Shown in pieces: positions 1 through 5,196 of a DNA stretch of 5,196 nt. The translations under genes and the position numbers were made by a program. A model generated the notes under the pieces. It saw only the letters and a program-made list of their open reading frames with translations, searched no databases and was not told where the DNA came from. The stretch comes from an uncultured bacterium (lineage in GTDB: Bacteria > Cyanobacteriota > Vampirovibrionia > Gastranaerophilales > Gastranaerophilaceae): contig URYF01000088.1 of the NCBI GenBank assembly GCA_900551965.1, positions 1 through 5,196 of the forward strand, in the 5' to 3' direction. How positions within the stretch are numbered: the stretch's first letter is position 1; every line of letters begins with the position of its first letter.

Positions 1-31
1 GTTTATATTGTTGTGTTATTATTTTCATATT

Positions 32-922
32 ATGAACAAACCTTTATCTACTCAGAATAAACCTAAAGTTATAGCAATTGTTGGCGCAACAGCAAGCGGT
101 AAAACCGTGTATTCAATTGAGCTTGCAAAAAAAATAAACGGTGAAATAATATCAGCTGATTCAAGGCTTGTTTATAAAGGGTTTGATATAGGTACCGCAA
201 AACCAACTCTTGAAGAACAAGATGGGGTTCCGCACCACATGATTGATATTGTAGAACCCGAATTTGAATACTCTGCAGGGCTGTATAAACAGCAAGCCCA
301 AAAACATATCCAGGAGATAACAAATCGGGGAAATGTTCCTATAATCACCGGCGGTACAGGCCTATACATTGATATTCTATTAAAAAACTATTCCCTGCCA
401 CAAATCGAAGCAGATAAAAATCTTAGAAATGAATTAAAAAATCTGGCATCAGCAGAACTTTATGATAAACTTCTTAAACTTGACACTGAAGCTGCAGCTT
501 TAATAGATTCAAATGATAGAAAAAAAATAATTCGTGCAATAGAAATTATAAAAACCTCAGGAAAGCCTCTTAACAAAACCCGCAGCATTCAGGATTCGGA
601 ATACGAGGTGGAATGGATCGGAAAGAACTTTGATAGGCAAACTCTATACACACGCATAGACAAAAGAGTCGAAATAATGATAGATTCCGGCCTTGTTAAT
701 GAAACTAAAAACCTTCTAAACAAACACGGCCGAATACCAAATCTTATAAATACAATAGGTTACCGTGAAATTCTAGGCTACATAGATAACAAATACACCC
801 TTGATGAAGCTAAGGAGTTATTAAAGAAAAACACACGCAACTACGCAAAACGACAACTAACCTGGTTTCGCAAGAATGAAAATATCAAGTGGGACATCTA
901 CCCTGAAAAACTTAAAAAGTAA
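32..922 (+). CDS. miaA: tRNA dimethylallyltransferase (MiaA)
   Basis: MiaA transfers a dimethylallyl group from dimethylallyl diphosphate to N6 of adenosine-37 in tRNAs that read codons starting with U. The result is i6A37, which steadies codon-anticodon pairing in the cytoplasm. From the ATG at 32 the protein has 296 residues, a normal family length. Motifs run in family order: the P-loop GATASGKT (18-25), DSRLVY (43-48) with the Asp expected to act as general base, GFDIGTAKP (50-58), VPHHMID (66-72), GGTGLYI (107-113), IGYRE (242-246) and the C-terminal block NYAKRQLTWFRK (270-281). A TTG in the same frame at 8 would add eight hydrophobic residues that the family lacks, so ATG 32 is preferred. 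Neither start has a visible Shine-Dalgarno site. The gene ends with TAA, 3 bases from the convergent yhcH. Its upstream region is outside the window. Identity is very secure; the exact start is less so. Confidence 0.96.
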   Translation: MNKPLSTQNKPKVIAIVGATASGKTVYSIELAKKINGEIISADSRLVYKGFDIGTAKPTLEEQDGVPHHMIDIVEPEFEYSAGLYKQQAQKHIQEITNRGNVPIITGGTGLYIDILLKNYSLPQIEADKNLRNELKNLASAELYDKLLKLDTEAAALIDSNDRKKIIRAIEIIKTSGKPLNKTRSIQDSEYEVEWIGKNFDRQTLYTRIDKRVEIMIDSGLVNETKNLLNKHGRIPNLINTIGYREILGYIDNKYTLDEAKELLKKNTRNYAKRQLTWFRKNENIKWDIYPEKLKK

Positions 923-925
923 TAT

Positions 926-1378
926 CTAAACAACCTTAATTTTTACTACAACTTTTTTTACAGATTCGGGAGTTATATCAGCACAAACCTGCGGAGCATG
1001 TGCATCTTCCGGCTCCAGATACATAAAGTTTGTACCATCTAAAACTTCATATTTGGCACCTAAAACAGGTTCAGGATAAAACATAATGTCTTTATCCTGA
1101 TTGTATACAACGTCATTTGTTAAACTTGATATTTTAGTATAATAAATACGTTCCTGACCGGATAATAATAACTGTACATCTGCGTACTTTTTATGAGCTT
1201 CAAATTTAGCATCTGCTAAAGTTTTGGTATTATACGTTTCAACATTAATAAAATTATCATTAGAAAATTCATACCTGCCCGGAACAATATCCTTTGACAT
1301 ATTTTTCAAAAAAGTTAAAACATCTTCCGGAATAACAGAAGTATAATTTGAAATATTTTCCATTTTATCAATAAGCAT
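926..1378 (-). CDS. YhcH/YjgK/YiaL (NanQ, DUF386) family protein
   Basis: This is a small cupin-like protein of the family that includes E. coli YhcH/NanQ, described as a sialic acid anomerase, and EbgC, the beta subunit of evolved beta-galactosidase. Members are thought to bind a metal and act on free sugars in the cytoplasm. Counting from the start chosen here (150 residues, a typical length), the hallmark EAHKKYADVQ sits at 60-69, with E60, H62 and D67 as likely metal or substrate ligands. The second conserved His is in EDAHAP (H127), and the basic C-terminal strand KKVVVKIKV is at 141-149. An ATG at 1391-1393 opens the same frame five codons earlier. However, it lies just past the T-tract of a terminator and has no ribosome-binding site, whereas ATG 1376-1378 follows AAGAAGG, so the shorter form is preferred. 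No other sialic acid or sugar-uptake gene is visible, so the substrate is unknown. It ends with TAG. Confidence 0.9.
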   Translation of the reverse strand: MLIDKMENISNYTSVIPEDVLTFLKNMSKDIVPGRYEFSNDNFINVETYNTKTLADAKFEAHKKYADVQLLLSGQERIYYTKISSLTNDVVYNQDKDIMFYPEPVLGAKYEVLDGTNFMYLEPEDAHAPQVCADITPESVKKVVVKIKVV

Positions 1379-1382
1379 AAAA

Positions 1383-1389
1383 CCTTCTT
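1383..1389 (-). promoter_or_regulatory. Ribosome-binding site that sets the yhcH start
   Basis: The minus strand reads AAGAAGG, then four T residues, then ATG (1376-1378). This purine run lies inside the possible five-codon upstream extension, and it is the reason to start the protein at 1378 instead of 1393. The spacing of 4 bases is slightly short but workable. Confidence 0.6.
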
Positions 1390-1395
1390 TCATAT

Positions 1396-1429
1396 AAAAA
1401 AGGGTTCTGAATTACTCCAAAACCCTTTT
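1396..1429 (-). terminator. Intrinsic terminator after the prepilin gene
   Basis: Read on the minus strand, AAAAGGGTT (1429-1421) pairs perfectly with AACCCTTTT (1406-1398). An inner run of five pairs follows (TTGGA with TTCAG, including two G-U pairs), closed by a four-base GTAA loop. This gives a stem of about 14 pairs, and six T residues follow the CCC on the 3' side. The hairpin begins 11 bases after the prepilin stop and probably ends the wecG-transketolase-prepilin transcript. It also stands directly before yhcH, so yhcH either depends on read-through or has a promoter that I could not identify. Confidence 0.85.
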
Positions 1430-1440
1430 AATTATTTACC

Positions 1441-3849
1441 CTAGAATGATTTCAGTTTCTTTCTTACAGATACAAAACAAGGTTTTGTATCGCATGGATT
1501 TTTAGAGGTTGCAGGATCATCGTCAGTAATATATGATGAACCATCAAGAACCGCACCATCCTTACCTGTATTATAGTATTTTTCACCTAAATTCATACAA
1601 TAAGGAGTGTATTTACTAACTTTACGAGCAGAACATATACCTCTTGCATAAGAAACATTTGTAAATGCAACTTTCTTTTCTCTGTAATTATTACGAGTCT
1701 CATAATAATATACATCTACAGGTAATTGCAAATCACTATTACCGCCGACATATAGAGAATTAGATGCATTGTTATCCGATTTTGGAGCATTCAATGGATA
1801 ACCTGGATAAGTAGCACCGTTAGCTCCGACGTAGAACGGATAAACATCTTCCCATAAAGTTCCGCTACCTTTTTCACCGTTTATATCAACAAAAACTGTA
1901 AAACCGCTTATAGCATAAGCCTCAGGTACTCGATAATAAGCATCCGGAGTGCCGGCACCTGCAGCAGCAGTAGCATAATCTGACAAATCAACTGTTTGAC
2001 AACAATTTCTTGGATCATCTAAAGTTTTATTGCTAGCATTTGCAAACTCATAACAATTATTTTCAGATTTACAGTAGTAGGTACCGGAACCGTAATTAGC
2101 ACATGCCGCAGCTGAAGGAGTTGCTAAGGTAATCTTTTTGCACATATTTTGAGTTGCTTTAGCTCCGGTTGGAGATGAGGATAACCCAGAAATAGAAGCT
2201 GATTTATCACCTAGAATCCACAATTTCAAACCATTTGTTAATACAATATTAGGTGTAACATTTTTAAATGAACTTTTCTTAGCTCTAACTGACAAATACT
2301 CACCATCAGTACCTGTTGCAGCATTAAATACTGGGGTATTAACTTTCACACCATCAGCTGTAGTTAACCCTGAGGAACAGTTAGAGTCATTTGTATTCCA
2401 GTTTTCTTTAATCTTATTACAGAAATTTTGCGCTTTTAAAATAGGTGGGTTAGCAACACAAACCCCATCCTTAAAGGTTGAACCCGGAGAACACTTCCAA
2501 CGTTCACACTGACCTGCAGAATTTTCTTTATACCCCTCTATACATTGACACTCATCACCACCGGCATAATATGAATAAGCTGGACAACATACACCTTTTT
2601 TATCATTAAAGTCAGTTGAACAACACTGCAAGTTTCCTTGGGAATCCGAATATGCACCCTTTGTAGTATCAGTACAAGGAGAGACACAATATTTATAATT
2701 ATTAATAGAATTTATTTTGCCGCTAGGACATACACAATGCAGATAACTAGCCCCATTCCCCGGCTCGTTTATGGCACCCTTATATCCATTTGCAGTACAA
2801 TCACTGTCATAAAATTTTGGAACAACAGGTTTTGCAGGTTCCGTATCATTAGTATTATAAGACAATGTATAAGATAATGAAATTTTGCATGTTCCAGGAT
2901 TCAATGAAGATGGAGGTTCTACAAAATCTGTATAATCCGTATTATCTCCAGCATCATCATCACTCCCACCACTGGTATCATCACCATCAGAGTCCTCATT
3001 ATCAGGGAAGTAATCAACTAACACGCTTTTCGATATATCATCATTTGGATCAGTATAAGTGCCCCCACTGTGGCAGTTAGGTTTTGCTATAGCACAAATA
3101 ACAGAAGCATCCGGAGACTCTTGGTTCTTTATTTTTTCTGCAATAGTCTCTAATGTTCCTGCATTATTGTCACACATTGAATTTGCTAAAATACCGGTTG
3201 CAATTTCAAGATTCTTATAGGTATCACCACTAGCTTTTGTGTATCCAAGACAATTACCAAAATCTTCTTTTTCATAATACGTAGGATCCTTTTCAACTTT
3301 CTCAGTCGAAGTTGTTCCATCCGAATTATTAGTAGTTTTATTTTCATAATTACGTTTCTTTATGATCTTATGACCGGCACAAACGCGATAAGCAAGCCAC
3401 AACTCATCATAACTAGAAGATGTGAATAACGTATCTGTAGTATCAACAGGAAGTGTTATAACTTCTGCGGTTGATTTTGGAAATAATTTTTTAAAAATAA
3501 AAATTTCCGAATTTACAAGTTTTTGAGTATTAGAAATTAAAGCCATTTTCAAATTTTTATAACCAACATCAACCTTATTAGCTAAATAATTTCCAAAAGA
3601 TTGATTTGAATCCGCGAATTTAAAATCTGAGTCTTTCATTGCAACTTTAGATTCATCACCCAAAGCAACAATTTGACCACCTAGTTTTTCAACTGTTTTG
3701 AAAGCCATATAATAAGAATATTCATCGGCTTTTTCCAGTTGTTTATTTATCACCGGCATAGTTGCCATAGCCAGTATTACAACAATAAATACTGCCAACA
3801 GTATCTCCATTAACGTAAATCCAAAACGCTTTTTAGGTTTTAATTTCAT
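1441..3849 (-). CDS. Large Cys-rich prepilin-like surface protein (type IV pilin / pseudopilin N-terminus)
   Basis: This 802-residue protein has a class III signal: a short basic leader MKLKPKKRFG, then FTLMEILLAV. A prepilin peptidase is expected to cut between G10 and F11, and Glu lies at mature position +5 (E15). The hydrophobic helix spans about 11-35. Ordinary pilins have 120-200 residues, so most of the chain is extra. Residues 40-260 form a region with few cysteines. An Asp/Gly/Ser-rich acidic linker follows at about 282-309, then a Cys-rich stretch at 321-464 with EGF-like spacing (for example CQCIEGYKENSAGQC) and vicinal Cys pairs at 409-410 and 421-422. The C-terminal part contains NIVLTNGLKLWI (534-545) and FTVFVDINGEKGSG (650-663), which resemble C-terminal strands I associate with pilin-like proteins of gut bacteria. 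I count 32 cysteines, so it probably folds with disulfides outside the cytoplasmic membrane. Plausible roles are minor pilin, tip adhesin or secretion pseudopilin. The ATG at 3847-3849 is chosen because GGAGG precedes it; another ATG at 3862-3864 would add five residues to the leader. Confidence 0.85.
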   Translation of the reverse strand: MKLKPKKRFGFTLMEILLAVFIVVILAMATMPVINKQLEKADEYSYYMAFKTVEKLGGQIVALGDESKVAMKDSDFKFADSNQSFGNYLANKVDVGYKNLKMALISNTQKLVNSEIFIFKKLFPKSTAEVITLPVDTTDTLFTSSSYDELWLAYRVCAGHKIIKKRNYENKTTNNSDGTTSTEKVEKDPTYYEKEDFGNCLGYTKASGDTYKNLEIATGILANSMCDNNAGTLETIAEKIKNQESPDASVICAIAKPNCHSGGTYTDPNDDISKSVLVDYFPDNEDSDGDDTSGGSDDDAGDNTDYTDFVEPPSSLNPGTCKISLSYTLSYNTNDTEPAKPVVPKFYDSDCTANGYKGAINEPGNGASYLHCVCPSGKINSINNYKYCVSPCTDTTKGAYSDSQGNLQCCSTDFNDKKGVCCPAYSYYAGGDECQCIEGYKENSAGQCERWKCSPGSTFKDGVCVANPPILKAQNFCNKIKENWNTNDSNCSSGLTTADGVKVNTPVFNAATGTDGEYLSVRAKKSSFKNVTPNIVLTNGLKLWILGDKSASISGLSSSPTGAKATQNMCKKITLATPSAAACANYGSGTYYCKSENNCYEFANASNKTLDDPRNCCQTVDLSDYATAAAGAGTPDAYYRVPEAYAISGFTVFVDINGEKGSGTLWEDVYPFYVGANGATYPGYPLNAPKSDNNASNSLYVGGNSDLQLPVDVYYYETRNNYREKKVAFTNVSYARGICSARKVSKYTPYCMNLGEKYYNTGKDGAVLDGSSYITDDDPATSKNPCDTKPCFVSVRKKLKSF

Positions 3850-3852
3850 ATT

Positions 3853-3858
3853 ACCTCC
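3853..3858 (-). promoter_or_regulatory. Ribosome-binding site that sets the prepilin start
   Basis: The minus strand reads GGAGGT followed by AAT and the ATG at 3847-3849. It lies in the 14 bases between the transketolase stop (TAA, 3864-3866) and that ATG. The strong match supports a leader of only ten residues. It also suggests that ribosomes finishing the transketolase can re-initiate on the prepilin. Confidence 0.75.
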
Positions 3859-3863
3859 ATCCA

Positions 3864-4688
3864 TTATTTTAACTCTTGCATTGCTTTTTCATAATCATCT
3901 TTGCCGGGAGCCTTACCGTGCCAGCCTGCGTTATTTTCCATGAAACTGACACCTTTGCCCTTTATAGTATTTGCAATAATTGCGGTCGGAACTTTTGATA
4001 ACTTTGCTTCCTCAATAGCTGAATATACTTGCACAATATCGTGCCCGTCAATTTCAATAACATTCCAATTAAATGCTCGGATTTTATCAGGCAAATTATC
4101 TAAAGGTTTGACACATTCTGTAGATCCGTCTATCTGAAGTCTGTTACGGTCAATTATTGCAACAAGATTATCAAGCTTACGGTGAGGAGCCTGCATAAAA
4201 GCCTCCCAAACATTGCCTTCTTGTAATTCTCCATCTCCAAGCAGAACAAATACATTTGCAGGATTTTTATCCAGTTTTAAAGATATTGCAATCCCGCAAG
4301 CCATCGAAAGTCCTTGTCCCAAGGAACCTGTGGCAATTTCTACACCTGGGCACCATAATGACGGATGCCCTTGAAGTCTTGTTCCTAACTTTCTAAAGGT
4401 TTTCAGTTCGGATTTTTTAATAAATCCCAACTGCGCTAAAACTGAATAATAAATCGGAGAAACATGACCTTTTGACAGAACAAATCTATCTCTGGCACTA
4501 TAATCTTTTGCCAATTTACCTTTTACGGAATGTTTCATACATTTATGAAACAGTACAGTCATAATCTCACAGGCAGATAAAGAACCGCCGATGTGCCCTG
4601 ATTGCGCAGAATACACCATTTCTATAATATTTTGTCTATTTTCATGACATAAATCTTTTAATTCAAGTATATCTTTATCTGTTAACAT
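3864..4688 (-). CDS. Transketolase, N-terminal (thiamine diphosphate-binding) subunit
   Basis: Transketolase moves two-carbon ketol units between sugar phosphates in the non-oxidative pentose phosphate pathway. This protein has 274 residues and covers only the diphosphate-binding half of a normal chain of about 620-670. It is the form found as a separate subunit in archaea and many bacteria. Visible motifs are SGHIGGSLS (30-38), SKGH (72-75), GHPS (107-110), GSLGQGLS (121-128), the thiamine diphosphate/metal motif starting GDGELQEG (151-158) and running to N182 in IDRNRLQIDG, and KGKGVSFMENNAGWHG (243-258). All key blocks are intact and the end is natural, so it is a true split subunit and not a broken gene. 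It starts at ATG 4686-4688, directly after the wecG stop, and has no good Shine-Dalgarno site. This suggests translational coupling. The matching C-terminal subunit is not next to it: upstream is wecG and downstream the prepilin. It may supply central metabolism or a special sugar for the cell surface. Confidence 0.93.
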   Translation of the reverse strand: MLTDKDILELKDLCHENRQNIIEMVYSAQSGHIGGSLSACEIMTVLFHKCMKHSVKGKLAKDYSARDRFVLSKGHVSPIYYSVLAQLGFIKKSELKTFRKLGTRLQGHPSLWCPGVEIATGSLGQGLSMACGIAISLKLDKNPANVFVLLGDGELQEGNVWEAFMQAPHRKLDNLVAIIDRNRLQIDGSTECVKPLDNLPDKIRAFNWNVIEIDGHDIVQVYSAIEEAKLSKVPTAIIANTIKGKGVSFMENNAGWHGKAPGKDDYEKAMQELK

Positions 4689-5196
4689 CTATTTTCTAAG
4701 CAGCCTTTCTTTAAATACTTTTAAAACAAATAGGGGAAGAGTCGGGAAAATACGTTTAAATCTCTGTGGCTCCTTAATGGTTCTATATAACCACTCTAAA
4801 CCAAGTTTTTGATATATCATAGGTGCACGCTTGACTGCACCTGCCCAAACATCAAAGCTACCACCCAGCCCGATTAAAACAGCATTCGGAAGCTTTTGCT
4901 TTAATGCATACAAAAACATTTCCTGTTTAGGCGAGCCTAGTGCAGCTAAAACTAAATCAGGTTTTGCAGCAGCAATTTCAGCTAAAACCGCTTCATCATC
5001 TTGAAAATAACCATCACGAGCATATACTATATTAAGTCCAGGGATTTCATTTTTAAGATTATCTGCTGCAGCAGAAACAATTTCAGGTTTAGCACCAACC
5101 ATGGCAACGGTTTTATTTTCGTTAGAAAACTTAATAATTAAAGCTTTACCAAGTTCTACACCCGGAATCCTGGAAACCTTATGACCAAGGATTTTT
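4689..5196 (-). CDS. WecB/TagA/CpsF (WecG) family glycosyltransferase, 5' end outside the window
   Basis: Enzymes of this family (GT26) add a sugar, such as N-acetylmannosamine or N-acetylmannosaminuronic acid, to a lipid-linked acceptor at the cytoplasmic membrane. They act in making teichoic acid linkage units, enterobacterial common antigen or capsule. The frame stays open to the window edge. The 168 visible residues begin KILGHKVSRIPG, and the ATG at 5100-5102 is internal because the family's RIPG block lies before it. Counting visible residues, the motifs are RIPG (9-12), DGYF (61-64), GSPKQE (87-92), GGSFDVWAGAVKRAP (111-125), GLEWLYR (132-138) and EPQRFKR (142-148). With a usual length near 240, about 70 N-terminal residues are missing, including the region expected to hold the catalytic Asp. 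The basic, hydrophobic C-terminus (149-168) fits membrane attachment. It ends with TAG directly before the transketolase ATG. The family is certain; the exact sugar is not. Confidence 0.94.
   Translation of the reverse strand, partial: KILGHKVSRIPGVELGKALIIKFSNENKTVAMVGAKPEIVSAAADNLKNEIPGLNIVYARDGYFQDDEAVLAEIAAAKPDLVLAALGSPKQEMFLYALKQKLPNAVLIGLGGSFDVWAGAVKRAPMIYQKLGLEWLYRTIKEPQRFKRIFPTLPLFVLKVFKERLLRK

Noticed and set aside
8..31. Upstream TTG start for miaA adding MLCYYFHI.
   Set aside because: The extension is not part of the MiaA family N-terminus, TTG is a weaker start than the ATG at 32, and no ribosome-binding site supports it.
69..369. Two minus-strand open frames across the miaA 5' half.
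   Set aside because: They overlap a conserved MiaA coding region, have no family resemblance and are shadows.
914..957. Inverted repeat AAAAAGT / ACTTTTT near the miaA stop, followed by T residues, as a terminator.
   Set aside because: The stem has only 7 pairs, almost all A-T, with a loop of about 30 bases. It is too weak to call.
1392..1421. A sigma70-like promoter for yhcH (TTGGAG with TTATAT, 17-base spacing, minus strand).
   Set aside because: Both boxes lie in the terminator hairpin and its T-tract, and the predicted transcript start would fall within the ribosome-binding site. A chance match in AT-rich sequence is more likely.
2638..2877. Plus-strand open frame of 79 residues inside the prepilin gene.
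   Set aside because: It is an antisense shadow of the Cys-rich region and has no supporting signals.
2865..3080. A plus-strand open frame encoding a His-rich peptide (HHHHSHHWYHHH).
   Set aside because: It is the antisense shadow of the Asp-rich linker of the prepilin gene: Asp codons GAT/GAC read backwards give His-like ATC/CAT patterns in another frame. It has no ribosome-binding site or family resemblance.
3901..4137. Plus-strand open frame of 78 residues inside the transketolase gene.
   Set aside because: It lies antisense to well-conserved transketolase motifs and is a shadow.
5100..5102. ATG proposed as the start of the WecB/TagA/CpsF gene, giving 137 residues.
   Set aside because: The frame stays open for 31 more codons to the window edge, and those codons carry the family's RIPG block. 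The gene is truncated by the window, not short.
926..5196. Possible alternative genetic code, because three of the five genes end in TAG.
   Set aside because: All families reach their expected lengths and C-termini with TAG as a stop, and no gene needs an internal TAG or TGA to be read. The standard code explains everything.

Overview
The window is AT-rich bacterial chromosome, roughly 35-38% G+C by eye, and almost fully coding. It holds four complete protein genes and one cut by the right edge. I see no RNA gene, insertion sequence, CRISPR array or long repeat. All genes read cleanly in the standard code and stop at TAA or TAG. At least two starts have Shine-Dalgarno sites, which argues against Bacteroidetes. 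The large prepilin-like protein with a Cys-rich, EGF-like middle resembles proteins I associate with uncultured gut lineages such as Gastranaerophilales (Vampirovibrionia/Melainabacteria), Elusimicrobiota or gut alphaproteobacteria. This placement is a weak inference, because no marker gene here settles it.

Layout: on the plus strand, miaA (tRNA dimethylallyltransferase) occupies 32-922. Everything else is on the minus strand. It faces convergently a YhcH/NanQ-family gene (926-1378) across a gap of only 3 bases. Upstream of yhcH lies a strong intrinsic terminator (1396-1429). This closes a tight three-gene run, read from right to left: a WecB/TagA/CpsF (WecG) glycosyltransferase (5196-4689, 5' end outside the window), the N-terminal subunit of a split transketolase (4688-3864), and an 802-residue Cys-rich prepilin-like surface protein (3849-1441).

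The three genes are linked by a stop codon abutting a start (TAG then ATG, in the same frame) and by a 14-base junction carrying a clear GGAGG ribosome-binding site. They are therefore probably co-transcribed and partly coupled in translation. WecG-family enzymes add a sugar to a lipid-linked glycan precursor, transketolases rearrange sugar phosphates, and prepilins are exported to the cell surface. The operon may therefore serve the cell surface, though nothing here shows the products work together. The usual partner of the transketolase N-half, the C-terminal pyrimidine-binding subunit, is not next to it within the window.

The most unusual item is the prepilin-like protein. It combines a canonical class III signal, 32 cysteines, an Asp/Gly/Ser-rich acidic linker and a long C-terminal region. 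The rest is ordinary housekeeping or accessory metabolism.
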